A stretch of 21,990 nucleotides of DNA, taken from the NCBI GenBank assembly GCA_019420065.1, contig JAHZHX010000034.1, forward strand, positions 1 through 21,990, in the 5' to 3' direction. The stretch comes from Clostridiales bacterium. GTDB lineage: Bacteria; Bacillota; Clostridia; Christensenellales; Aristaeellaceae. Below, in pieces: positions 7,419 to 15,569 of this stretch. The notes under the pieces are model-generated. The model did not search any database and had not been told where the DNA came from. It saw nothing but the letters and a program-made list of their open reading frames with translations. The first letter of the stretch is position 1. Every line of letters begins with the position of its first letter. The translations under genes and the position numbers were made by a program.

Positions 7419-8240
7419 TTACAGGCTTTGCGTAAAGTCGAGCAGACCGAAAAATACCGTCAGCTGACATCTTTTCAGCGCCGCGCCTGTCCGCGCGGCG
7501 CTGTTTTCATTGCCAAGGGCCTCGCTCTCCGCGGCGATGAGGGTAAGAACGTCGCATACCTTCTGCACCCCGGCGGGAGCGTCCTTGCCAAAGGCGGCGG
7601 AAAGCGCGCGCAGCAGCGCCTGGCAGGTGCTTCCCTCGGAGCGCAGCGCGGCGCGGGCGGCGACGTCCTCCATTTCCCGCGCGTCCAGAGCGATGGACAG
7701 GGCGTAGAGCTTTTCATCCAGGCTGTCCAGATAGGAGAGCGTTTCGGAAAGCGACTGCACCTGCTCCTTTTCTCCTCCGGCGCGCAGCGCAAGCTCAGAA
7801 AAAGAAAACGGGTGGATATAGGTGCTCACGCTTTGCCCGTTCAGGCGCTGCTGCACGCTTTGCGCCTCGGCGCGGGTGGGATAGCCCGCCGCCAGCACGC
7901 GGTAGGCGGAGCCGTCGTGATATACATAACCGGCGGCGCCGCGGGCAATGAATTCCTGCGCCAGCTGACGGGCGGCATTCTCCTGGGTAAAGGCGCCCAG
8001 CTGCAGGGTATACCAGCTGTGGGCGGAGAGAGAAAGCTCGCGCGTTTCCCGCGCGTGGGACTGCGTCTTTTCCGGCACGGCGGTGGGCGCGGCCGATAAG
8101 GAGAAGGGCAGCGCGCCCCACCGGGACTGCAGGCTGAATGACGCAAACAGAATGCCCGCGCCCAGCAGGATGCATAAAACTGCCCGGCGCATTTGGCCGC
8201 CCGTCTTATAGGTGATGGTATCAAGTCCGTTTTCACGCAT
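7419..8240 (-). CDS. SPOR-domain membrane protein
   Basis: 273 residues from ATG 8240, chosen because AAGGGGGG lies just upstream; an in-frame start at 8297 would run into the divergent promoter. A short cytoplasmic head is followed by one membrane helix (about 17-37), a Ser/Ala/Pro linker, then a SPOR domain (about 74-145): WYTLQLGAFTQENAARQLAQ, GYVYHDGSAYRVLAAGYPTR and EAQSVQQRL are typical. SPOR domains bind glycan strands lacking stem peptides at division or sporulation septa. The C-terminal half (150-273) is helical and of no recognised family. It is divergent from the DUF6062-GerMN operon and convergent with the membrane protein gene. A role in septal or spore peptidoglycan biology is inferred. 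Confidence 0.85.
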   Translation of the reverse strand: MRENGLDTITYKTGGQMRRAVLCILLGAGILFASFSLQSRWGALPFSLSAAPTAVPEKTQSHARETRELSLSAHSWYTLQLGAFTQENAARQLAQEFIARGAAGYVYHDGSAYRVLAAGYPTRAEAQSVQQRLNGQSVSTYIHPFSFSELALRAGGEKEQVQSLSETLSYLDSLDEKLYALSIALDAREMEDVAARAALRSEGSTCQALLRALSAAFGKDAPAGVQKVCDVLTLIAAESEALGNENSAARTGAALKRCQLTVFFGLLDFTQSL

Positions 8241-8279
8241 AAAAGTTCCCCCCTTGCCCTTCAGCATATGCGCGCGCTG

Positions 8280-8309
8280 TTGCGTGAATGCCTGCAAATG
8301 TGTTACAAT
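8280..8309 (+). promoter_or_regulatory. Promoter of the DUF6062-GerMN operon
   Basis: -35 TTGCGT (8280-8285), 18-base spacer, -10 TACAAT (8304-8309) with a TG extension (TGTTACAAT, 8301-8309). The coding start follows 36 bases later with GGAGGAG as ribosome site. Confidence 0.6.
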
Positions 8310-8344
8310 AAAACAGCATTTTTCAATGTATACAGGAGGAGAGC

Positions 8345-9124
8345 ATGCGTTATCATATCGATACCATTCCCGTGTGGGATGCGCTCAAGGGAGGCGGGGA
8401 GTGCATGCTCTGCACACTGCGGCGCACCATTGAACGAAACGATGTGGACAGGTTTCTGGGCGGCTCGGTGATGGAGCCGGATACGCGCGTGCGCGTGAAT
8501 GAAAAGGGCTTTTGCCAGCGGCATCATGCGCTGCTGTATGCGCAGCAGAACCGCCTGGGGCATGCGCTGATGACGCATACCCACCTGCGGGAGACGCGCG
8601 CAAAGGCGCAGGAGCTGCTCAAGGCGGCGGCAAGCGGGGCGCAGGCGGGGAGAAACGCTCCCTTGGTGAAGCGCGCCCTGGGCAAGGGCGGCGGCAAGGA
8701 CGCGCTGCGGGAAGCGGCGGCGGAACTGGAGGGGCTGACGCAAACCTGCATTCTGTGCGAGAGCATCGAAGAAAATATGAACCGGTATGCGTACACCTTT
8801 ATGCATTTGTACGGCAGCGACGCGGCGTTTCGTAAAGCGTTCCAGGAGAGCAACGGCGTGTGTCTTAAGGATGCGGCGCTGCTTTTGCGTATGGCGGCCG
8901 ATGCGCTGGACGCCAAAAAACAGGCGGATTTTGCCGCGGACCTGGCCAGCCTGACGGAAAAAAATATGAAGCGGGTGGAGGACGAACTGGAGTGGTTCAC
9001 CCTCAAATTTGACTACCGCAATGCCGATAAGCCCTGGAACAACAGCCGCGACGCGCTGGAACGCGCCGTGACCAAGCTGCGCGGCTGGTGCGTGGGAGAG
9101 GAGCCGGACAAGAAAAAAACATGA
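8345..9124 (+). CDS. DUF6062 family protein
   Basis: 259 residues, beginning MRYHIDTIPVWDALKGGGEC, the usual opening of DUF6062 proteins found in Clostridia. No enzymatic function is known to me. The protein seems to have two related halves: C-x2-C at Cys20/Cys23 with GFCQRHH at 56-61, and C-x2-C at Cys135/Cys138 with GVCLKD at 171-176. This resembles two metal sites, the second lacking the histidine. There is no signal peptide or membrane helix, so it is cytoplasmic. The ATG has GGAGGAGAGC upstream. The stop overlaps the start of the GerMN lipoprotein gene (ATGA at 9121-9124), so the two are coupled. Confidence 0.8.
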   Translation: MRYHIDTIPVWDALKGGGECMLCTLRRTIERNDVDRFLGGSVMEPDTRVRVNEKGFCQRHHALLYAQQNRLGHALMTHTHLRETRAKAQELLKAAASGAQAGRNAPLVKRALGKGGGKDALREAAAELEGLTQTCILCESIEENMNRYAYTFMHLYGSDAAFRKAFQESNGVCLKDAALLLRMAADALDAKKQADFAADLASLTEKNMKRVEDELEWFTLKFDYRNADKPWNNSRDALERAVTKLRGWCVGEEPDKKKT

Positions 9125-10044
9125 ACAGAAAAAAATTGGGGCTGCTTCTGCTGCTTTGCTGCCTGCTGCTGAGCGCCTGCGCCCAAAAGCCGATGCCGCG
9201 GCAGGGGGAAGCGCTGCCGGAGAGCGGGCTGCATATCGCCGCGGAGCCGGAAACAGGGGACGCGCGCCGCTTTACGGCCACGCTGTACTTCCGCTATGCC
9301 GATACCGCGCTGCTGCGGCAGGAAGCGCGCGAGATCATTTTGCAGCCTAACGAAACGCGGGAAAAGGCGCTGGTCAAAGCGCTGATCGAAGGCTCGCTCC
9401 AGGTGGGCAGCAGCGCCCTGTTCCCGGAAAAGACCGAGGTGCTTTCCACCCTGGTTCAGGACGGCGTGGTTTATGTAACCTTTAATGAGGCGCTCTATGC
9501 CCGCTACCGGGACGGGGACGACAGCGTGCAGCGGCGGCGGCTGGCCATGGCGGCGCTCACGGCCACGCTGACCGAAAGCGGCAGCGGCCGCGCCGTACAG
9601 GTGCTGGTGCGCGCGGAGAAAAGCGTGGGCGAATCCATGCGGCTGCGCGGCAGCTATCTGGGTTTGGCGGCGGATGCGCTGCTCGAACCGCTGACGCGCG
9701 ACGGGGCGTATCTGCCCACGCCCGCCGCTTATGCGCAGGCGTTTTTGGAGGCCTGGCAGGAGCGGGACTGGAGCCGCTGCGAGCTGTTTCTGTCCCAGCG
9801 CGGCGAGCGGCTGAGCATTGAAAGCCTGGCGAAGTCGCCGGCGCTGCATGCCTTTGAAACGCATGAAGCCACGGTATCGCCCGACGGCGGAGGGGCGGTG
9901 CTTTGCGTGGAGCTGACGCTTTTCGATCAGGCGGGCAGGGAATATCATAAAAGCGGCTATCCGCTGCGTCTGACGCGCGAGGACGGCGCCTGGAAGGTGA
10001 GCGCGGCGGAGGCGGAAATGCTCATGGAGGCCGGGGATGCGTAA
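9121..10044 (+). CDS. GerMN-domain lipoprotein
   Basis: 307 residues from ATG 9121. A lipoprotein signal peptide, MNRKK then a Leu-rich helix, ends in the lipobox LSAC with Cys20 as the lipidated residue (processed by Lgt). Residues about 50-168 form a GerMN domain: ATLYFRYADTALL, an ETREKALVKALIEG helix, then DGVVYVTFNEAL and a final VQVLV strand. GerMN occurs in GerM, which helps build the SpoIIIA-SpoIIQ channel base in sporulating bacteria, and in other surface lipoproteins. The C-terminal part (about 200-300: AYAQAFLEAWQERDWSRCEL ... GAWKVS) looks like an NTF2-like domain. A GTG at 9088 is in frame but lies inside the previous gene; the ATGA overlap favours 9121. It overlaps the next gene by 8 bases. 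Confidence 0.87.
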   Translation: MNRKKLGLLLLLCCLLLSACAQKPMPRQGEALPESGLHIAAEPETGDARRFTATLYFRYADTALLRQEAREIILQPNETREKALVKALIEGSLQVGSSALFPEKTEVLSTLVQDGVVYVTFNEALYARYRDGDDSVQRRRLAMAALTATLTESGSGRAVQVLVRAEKSVGESMRLRGSYLGLAADALLEPLTRDGAYLPTPAAYAQAFLEAWQERDWSRCELFLSQRGERLSIESLAKSPALHAFETHEATVSPDGGGAVLCVELTLFDQAGREYHKSGYPLRLTREDGAWKVSAAEAEMLMEAGDA

Positions 10045-11578
10045 AAAACGGTTTTTGACGGGGCTTTGTCTGCTGCTGGCGCTGTGCCTGAGCGGATGTA
10101 CGGCGGGTGTTGACGCGATCAACAATACTTCCTCGGTCACTCTGCCGCCGGCGGCGGTTTCCTATCGCGCGCCCACGGGGGATACCAATCAGGAAACGGC
10201 GCAGAACGTGCTTTTGTATGTGCCAAACGCCGCTGGAACGCGCCTGATCGCTCGGACGGAGCGGCTGACGGCGTCGGCCGCGCGGCATCCGGCGGAGGCG
10301 GCGCTGTCGCGTTTGCTGGCCTTTGAGGGTTCGGACAGCGCCCGGCCGCTGAGCCGGGAGGCGCGTTTGCAACTGTCCACCGTAAATCCCGTGGAGATTT
10401 CAGGCGACGTGGCCACGGTGAACCTGGGCACGTCCGCGCTGTCGCTCAGCCATAGCGAGCTGTATGTGATCTGCCAGGCGATCGCCAACACGCTGACGCA
10501 GTGGGGCGATATCCGCTATGTCAATGTTTTGGTCAGCTCCATGCAGCCCGGTCTGGATGTGGGCGCGAGCGTGCCGGCAGGCTGCTTTGCGCAGAACGTG
10601 AACGATTCGATCGACGCTTTGACGGCCGCTGCCGAAACCCAGGCGGCGGGCGGCAGGCGGCAGAGCCTCACGGCGGCGCTGTACTTTCCCGCTTATGCGG
10701 GCAAGGGCATTCTGGCGGAGGCGGGCGTGATCACGCTGGAAGGGCGCGATAAGGGGGAGATGATCTCCTCGCTTCTGGCGGCGCTGTCCCGGGGGGCGAA
10801 CCAACTGCCCAATACGCCGGCGCTGCCCGATCTGCTGGGGCTGATGGCGGAAGAACCGCAGATTCAGGAAATTGCCGTGACGGGCGGGCAATGCGCCGTG
10901 CTGCGTTTCCGGCAGCGGCTGAACGAGGCGCTGATCGAATGCGGCGTGCCGCGCTCGGTAATGATGGCGGCGCTGACGTACACCATTACCTCATTCGTCC
11001 CGGGGCTGAGCGGCGTCATGGTTTATATCGGGGATGAACAGGTGACGGCGGTGGTGCCCAACGGCGTGTACGAGGGCGCGGGCGAAACGGTGAGCTTTGC
11101 CGGCGGCATCATGCGCCGCAGCGATTTTTCCCATTTTTTACTGTCCAACTGCACGCTGTATTTCAGCGATGGCGAGGGGCGTTTGCGCGCTGTGGAGCGT
11201 CCCGTTCCTTATTATGAGACGCGTTCGGCGCGGTATCTGCTGGGGTGTCTCATGCAGGGCCCGCAAAGCTGCGACAGCGTGGGGAACGTGCAGGCGGTGC
11301 TGCCCGCAGGCATTGCGGATGCGGATTTGCTGGGGGTGGCGCTGGATGGGCAAACGATACTGCTCAACTGGGGGCAGCGCTTTGCCGCCGCGGCGGAGGG
11401 GCTGGACGAGGGGCAGGAACGGCTGCTGATCTACGCCATTGTCAACACCCTTTGCAACCTGCCCTCGGTGCGGAGCGTATGCTTTTTTATCGGCGGGACA
11501 CAGCCGGAAACGCTGAGCGGCGCGCTGTATCTGCCGGGCGTGTTCATGCGCAACACGACGCTTGTACGAAGTGAATGA
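10037..11578 (+). CDS. Lipoprotein with apparently three GerMN units
   Basis: 513 residues. The signal peptide ends in lipobox LSGC with Cys21. Three successive segments share the GerMN outline of a strand, a helix containing LL or LLG, a valine-rich strand pair, a helix and a closing V-x-V-x-I strand: about 56-170 (NVLLYVP ... YVNVLVSSMQPG), 210-335 (LTAALYFPAY ... GVMVYIGDEQV) and 371-490 (CTLYFSDGEG ... SVCFFIGGTQP). The first and third are the clearest. It is probably anchored outside the membrane with a structural or sporulation role like GerM, but a multi-domain version is unusual to me. GGAGG lies 6 bases before ATG 10037, which overlaps the end of the preceding gene. A strong terminator follows 50 bases after the stop. 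Confidence 0.85.
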   Translation: MRKKRFLTGLCLLLALCLSGCTAGVDAINNTSSVTLPPAAVSYRAPTGDTNQETAQNVLLYVPNAAGTRLIARTERLTASAARHPAEAALSRLLAFEGSDSARPLSREARLQLSTVNPVEISGDVATVNLGTSALSLSHSELYVICQAIANTLTQWGDIRYVNVLVSSMQPGLDVGASVPAGCFAQNVNDSIDALTAAAETQAAGGRRQSLTAALYFPAYAGKGILAEAGVITLEGRDKGEMISSLLAALSRGANQLPNTPALPDLLGLMAEEPQIQEIAVTGGQCAVLRFRQRLNEALIECGVPRSVMMAALTYTITSFVPGLSGVMVYIGDEQVTAVVPNGVYEGAGETVSFAGGIMRRSDFSHFLLSNCTLYFSDGEGRLRAVERPVPYYETRSARYLLGCLMQGPQSCDSVGNVQAVLPAGIADADLLGVALDGQTILLNWGQRFAAAAEGLDEGQERLLIYAIVNTLCNLPSVRSVCFFIGGTQPETLSGALYLPGVFMRNTTLVRSE

Positions 11579-11628
11579 CCGGTTTGCCGAAAGCGCTTCG
11601 CGTCCTGCGGGCGTTTGCCGATGCTTTG

Positions 11629-11662
11629 AACGGCTCTGTTTGAAAAAACGGAGCCGTTTTTT
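11629..11662 (+). terminator. Strong Rho-independent terminator of the GerMN operon
   Basis: AACGGCTCTGTTT (11629-11641) pairs with AAACGGAGCCGTT (11646-11658) over 13 positions with one G-T pair and a GAAA tetraloop, followed by a T run. It sits 2 bases before the -35 of mfd. Confidence 0.93.
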
Positions 11663-11664
11663 GT

Positions 11665-11693
11665 TTGACATTCCGGCAAGCCGCTGTTATACT
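11665..11693 (+). promoter_or_regulatory. Near-consensus promoter of mfd
   Basis: -35 TTGACA (11665-11670), 17-base spacer, -10 TATACT (11688-11693) with TG extension (TGTTATACT). This predicts strong constitutive transcription starting near 11700. Confidence 0.85.
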
Positions 11694-11761
11694 TTTAACA
11701 CCTGCGCAGGGGGATGGCTTCTGGGCGGGCATATTTGCGTGTGGAAAGAAGGGGAGAAGCG

Positions 11762-14700
11762 ATGCTGGAGCGATTGCTGGGCGCGCCGCTGTTAACGGAG
11801 ATTGAAAAAGCAGCGCAAACGGACGCGGGCGTGATGCTCTATGAGGTATGCGACGGCGCAAAAGCGGCCCTGGCGGCGGCGCTGGCGTTAAAAACGGGAC
11901 GGCAGATGCTTTATGTAGCGCCGGGGGACCGCGAGGCGGCGCGCGTAGCCGAGGATGTGCAGCAGTATCAGGTGCATGCCGGCACGCTGCTTCCCCGCGC
12001 GCGGCAGTTTGTGCGCGCGTCCGCCAGCCGCGAAGGCGAGTGGCAGCGCTTGACGGCGCTTCGGGGCGTGCTGGAAGGCGAAACGCGGGTGCTGTGCGTG
12101 TCTGCCGATGCGCTCCAGTGGCGTATGACGCCGCCCGCCGTGATCGAAAAAATGACCGTGGGCCTGGCTGTAGGCGACGTCATGCCGCCCTCCGCGCTGA
12201 TGGAACGCTTGAGCGAGGCGGGCTATGAGCGCGTGGACATGGTGGAGGGACGCGGGCAGTGCGCCCTGCGCGGCGCGATTGTGGACGTATATCCGCCCGA
12301 CGGGCGCGACGCGGTGCGCATTGAGTTTTTTGACGACGAGGTGGATGGTATCCGCGCCTTTGACTGCGTGAGCCAGCGCAGCGTGCGGCATATGGACAGC
12401 GTGCGCATTTTCCCGGCGGGCGAGTATCTTGTGCCGCGGGAGGAGCGGGCGGCCGCGGGCGCGCGCATGCGCTCGGCGCTGGAGGAGGCGATTGCGCGCG
12501 TGCAGAAAAACCGTCCCCAGGCGCAGGTGGTACATACCACGCTGGAGGGAGACGCGGCCTCCCGCGAGGGGCTGCGCGGTCTGCTGGAAGAGGCGGCGCG
12601 TCTGGAGGCGGGCGGCATGTGCCGCTCCATCGACCTGTGGGCGCACATTGCGCTGCCGGAGACCTGCACGGTTTGCGCGTATATGGACGATCCGCTGATT
12701 CTGGTGGATACGCCCGAGCGGTGCCGTACCCGCATGGAGGACAGCCTGAACGGATATTTGAGCGAGCTGACGCTGGCCGTGGAGCGGCAGGAGGCGGCGG
12801 GCGCGCAGGAGACGCTTTTGCTTGCCGCGAACGAGGCGCAGGAGCGGGTAAACGGGTACAGCATGATTACCATGCAGGAATTTCTGCGCGGCGCGTCAGG
12901 CTTCAAGCAGGGACAGCCCATGCGGCTGCCTGTGCTGCCCGCGCCGCAGTATCATGGCAGCGTGCGCGACCTGGGGGCGGATATTGCCGCCTGGCGCAGG
13001 GCGGGGGGCGAGGTATACCTGCTTTCCGGCGGCGCGTCGCGCGGCGAGCGGCTGCGGGAAACGCTCGCGGGCGTGGAGGCAAGGCTGGACGAGGGCGTGC
13101 GGATCCTGCCCGAAACGCTGTCGCGCGGCTTTGTTTGGGGCGAGATCGGCCTGTATGTGATTGCCGACGGCGATATATACGGCGCGTCGCATAAAAAATC
13201 GCGCGCAGCGCAGTCTTCCGGCCAGCGCATTGACGCGTTTACCGACCTGAAGGAAGGCGATTACGTTGTGCATGAAATGCACGGCGTGGGCGTGTACATG
13301 GGTGTGAAGCGCATCCAGACCGAGGGAACGTGGCGCGATTATCTGCTGATCCAGTATAAGGACAGCGACCGGCTGTACGTGCCTACCGACCAGTTTGACC
13401 GGGTGCAGAAGTATATCGGCTCCACCGAAACGCCGCCGCCGGTCAATTCGCTCTCGGGCGGCGAATGGCAGAAGCAGAAGCAGAAGGTCAAGGCCGGGCT
13501 GAAAAAGCTGGCCTTCAACCTGGTGCAGCTCTACGCCTCGCGCGAGTCCACTCCCGGCCATGCCTTTGCGCCCGACAACAGCTGGACGGCGCAGTTTGAC
13601 GACGGCGTGCCCTACGAGCTGACGCCTGATCAGGCGCGGGCGGTCGAGGACATCAAGCGCGATATGGAAGCTCCCCGCAACATGGACCGCCTGCTGTGCG
13701 GCGACGTGGGCTATGGCAAGACCGAGGTGGCCATGCGCGCCGCGTTCAAGGCGGTCAGCGACGGCAAGCAGGTGGCGCTGCTGGCCCCGACTACGATCCT
13801 GGCGCAGCAGCATTACTATACCTGCAAAAAACGCTTTGAGCCTTTTCCGGTCACGGTGGAGGTGGTGAGCCGCTTCCGCACCGCCAAGGGGCAGCGCGAG
13901 GCGCTGAGCAGCGTGGCGCAGGGCAAGGCGGATATCCTGGTGGGCACGCACCGGCTGCTGAGCAAGGATGTGCATTTCAAGGACTTGGGGCTGCTGATTA
14001 TCGACGAGGAGCAGCGCTTTGGCGTGGCGCACAAGGAATGCATTAAAAATATGAAGAAAACGGTGGACGTGCTGACGCTGTCAGCCACGCCCATTCCGCG
14101 CACCCTGCATATGAGCATGGTGGGCGTGCGCGATATGAGTCTGCTGGAAACGCCGCCCGAGGAGCGCATTCCCGTGCAGACATACGTGATGGATTACAAC
14201 GAGAGCGTGGTCCGCGACGCGATTCTGCGCGAGATCGGCCGGCAGGGGCAGGTTTACTTCCTTTATAACCGCGTGGCGAACATTGACGCGTTTGCCGGGC
14301 GGCTGCGCCAGCTGGTGCCCGAGGCGCGCATTGCCATCGGTCACGGGCAGATGCAGGAGCATGCGCTGGAGGACGTGATGCTGGACTTTTATGCCGGCAA
14401 GTACGACGTGCTTTTGTGCTCCACCATCATTGAAAACGGGCTGGATGTGCCCACGGCCAACACCATTATCGTTTATGACGCCGACCGCTTTGGCCTGTCG
14501 CAGCTGTATCAGCTGCGCGGGCGCGTGGGGCGCTCAAACCGCGTGGCGTATGCCTACTTTACCGTCAAGCCGGAAAAATCGCTGTCCGAAACGGCGGAAA
14601 AGCGCCTGGCAGCCATCCGCGAGTTTACTGAGTTTGGCGCGGGCTTTCGCATTGCCATGCGCGATCTGGAGATCCGCGGCGCGGGCGATATCTTTGGCCC

Positions 14701-15259
14701 GGAGCAGAGCGGGCATATTTCGACCGTGGGCTACGACATGTACTGCAAGCTGATCGAGGAGGCGGTGCGCGAGGCCAAGGGCGAGGCGGCGCCCCCCGAC
14801 GAACTCGAGCCGCGCGTCGATCTTTCGGTCAACGCTTTCCTGCCCGACAGCTATGTGCGCGGCAGCGCCCAGCGCGTGGAGGTATACAAACGCATTTCCA
14901 TGATCCGCTCCATGGCCGACCGCGCCGACATCATTGACGAATTGATCGACCGCTTTGGCGATATTCCCGAGAGTGTGATGACCTTGCTGGACGTGGCGCT
15001 TTTGCGCGCGATGTGCGTGCGGCTGGGGGTGAGCGTGGTGCTGCGCCAGCCCACCGGCGTGCTGCTGCGTTTTGAGGCGCGCTATATGCCCGATCTGAAC
15101 GCGCTTGGCGCGGCGATGGAAAAGGACTGCCTGCTGCGTTTTTCCGCCGCGCGCATTCCCGGGCTGTTTTTGCCGCTGGAGAAGAAGGTGAGCGACGCTG
15201 ACGCGCTCAAGATTCTTTGCGCGCAGACACATGCGCTGGTGAAGCGGATGGCGAAGTGA
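11762..15259 (+). CDS. mfd: Transcription-repair coupling factor Mfd
   Basis: 1165 residues, the usual length. Mfd is a DNA translocase that pushes RNA polymerase stalled at lesions off the template and recruits UvrA. Visible in order: a UvrB-like N-terminal module with RGQCALRGAIVDVYPP; the RNA polymerase interaction domain around GDYVVHEMHGVGVYMG (from 499); helicase motif I GDVGYGKT (647-654); motif II DEEQ (748-751) in LLIIDEEQRFG; motif III LSATPIPRTLHMSM; motif VI QLRGRVGR (917-924); and the C-terminal TRCF domain. ATG 11762 is preferred over a start at 11714 because GGGGAG precedes it and the protein then begins like other Mfd proteins. It has its own promoter and appears to be transcribed alone. 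Confidence 0.97.
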   Translation: MLERLLGAPLLTEIEKAAQTDAGVMLYEVCDGAKAALAAALALKTGRQMLYVAPGDREAARVAEDVQQYQVHAGTLLPRARQFVRASASREGEWQRLTALRGVLEGETRVLCVSADALQWRMTPPAVIEKMTVGLAVGDVMPPSALMERLSEAGYERVDMVEGRGQCALRGAIVDVYPPDGRDAVRIEFFDDEVDGIRAFDCVSQRSVRHMDSVRIFPAGEYLVPREERAAAGARMRSALEEAIARVQKNRPQAQVVHTTLEGDAASREGLRGLLEEAARLEAGGMCRSIDLWAHIALPETCTVCAYMDDPLILVDTPERCRTRMEDSLNGYLSELTLAVERQEAAGAQETLLLAANEAQERVNGYSMITMQEFLRGASGFKQGQPMRLPVLPAPQYHGSVRDLGADIAAWRRAGGEVYLLSGGASRGERLRETLAGVEARLDEGVRILPETLSRGFVWGEIGLYVIADGDIYGASHKKSRAAQSSGQRIDAFTDLKEGDYVVHEMHGVGVYMGVKRIQTEGTWRDYLLIQYKDSDRLYVPTDQFDRVQKYIGSTETPPPVNSLSGGEWQKQKQKVKAGLKKLAFNLVQLYASRESTPGHAFAPDNSWTAQFDDGVPYELTPDQARAVEDIKRDMEAPRNMDRLLCGDVGYGKTEVAMRAAFKAVSDGKQVALLAPTTILAQQHYYTCKKRFEPFPVTVEVVSRFRTAKGQREALSSVAQGKADILVGTHRLLSKDVHFKDLGLLIIDEEQRFGVAHKECIKNMKKTVDVLTLSATPIPRTLHMSMVGVRDMSLLETPPEERIPVQTYVMDYNESVVRDAILREIGRQGQVYFLYNRVANIDAFAGRLRQLVPEARIAIGHGQMQEHALEDVMLDFYAGKYDVLLCSTIIENGLDVPTANTIIVYDADRFGLSQLYQLRGRVGRSNRVAYAYFTVKPEKSLSETAEKRLAAIREFTEFGAGFRIAMRDLEIRGAGDIFGPEQSGHISTVGYDMYCKLIEEAVREAKGEAAPPDELEPRVDLSVNAFLPDSYVRGSAQRVEVYKRISMIRSMADRADIIDELIDRFGDIPESVMTLLDVALLRAMCVRLGVSVVLRQPTGVLLRFEARYMPDLNALGAAMEKDCLLRFSAARIPGLFLPLEKKVSDADALKILCAQTHALVKRMAK

Positions 15260-15287
15260 GGGACGTTAGGAAGGCGTTAGGGGGACG

Positions 15288-15309
15288 CTGGGGCGGCGGC
15301 TTTTGCCCC
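15288..15309 (+). repeat. 22-base direct repeat, left copy
   Basis: A sequence beginning CTGGGGCGG and ending TTTTGCCCC is present here and again, identically and in the same orientation, at 21831-21852. Flanking bases differ immediately on both sides. It contains a short GGGGC/GCCCC inverted repeat. The two copies bracket the regulator-importer locus. Confidence 0.85.
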
Positions 15310-15316
15310 GCCTTAT

Positions 15317-15361
15317 ACCCCGCCCGAAAATCAATCGGCTGTGGGGCGGGGTTACGTTTTT
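15317..15361 (+). terminator. Likely terminator of mfd
   Basis: ACCCCGCCC (15317-15325) pairs perfectly with GGGCGGGGT (15344-15352) across an 18-base loop; a T run follows at 15357-15361. The large loop and the four-base gap before the T run make it less certain than the other terminators. Confidence 0.6.
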
Positions 15362-15528
15362 GACGGCAGGAGGCGGCAGGCTTACGGTCAGTGCGGAGAA
15401 TGCAAGCATTCCCGCATATGCCCGTTTCACCGGCCGCGGCTGTGCCGCTTTCGCATTCGCAAGCGAATACGCCCCTGACTGAGCGCGTGTTATGCTGCTG
15501 GATTGTTTTTCTGAATATTATGGTGAAG
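15362..15528. other. Gene-free, hairpin-rich stretch
   Basis: No credible gene. It holds two small perfect hairpins with two-base AA loops, GAATGCAAGCATTC (15398-15411) and ATTCGCAAGCGAAT (15455-15468), and a GCCGCGGC palindrome. Base composition shifts here from GC-rich (left) to more AT-rich (right). The open frames present lack ribosome sites and protein-like composition. Confidence 0.5.
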
Positions 15529-15564
15529 CCTTCCTCATTACTTTTTGTAAGCGGGAAGGTTTTT
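15529..15564 (+). terminator. Imperfect hairpin with T run, 3' of the DeoR gene
   Basis: CCTTCC (15529-15534) pairs with GGAAGG (15554-15559); an internal 3/3 loop and TTAC/GTAA complete the stem, and TTTTT follows (15560-15564). It has terminator form for plus-strand transcripts, blocking read-through from the mfd side into the antisense of the regulator. On the minus strand it lies just past the regulator stop but lacks a T run. Confidence 0.5.
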
Positions 15565-15569
15565 GTTTC

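Noticed and set aside
9013..10140. Minus-strand 375-codon open frame opposite the GerMN lipoprotein
   Set aside because: The plus strand has a lipobox, GerMN features and coupled starts; the minus translation is Gln/Arg/His-rich without motifs.
12896..14032. Minus-strand 378-codon open frame inside mfd
   Set aside because: Antisense shadow of conserved helicase domains; low-complexity His/Arg/Ala-rich translation and no ribosome site.
15398..15468. Possible CRISPR-like or tandem repeat array
   Set aside because: The hairpins share only a 5-base core, with different arms and no regular spacer.
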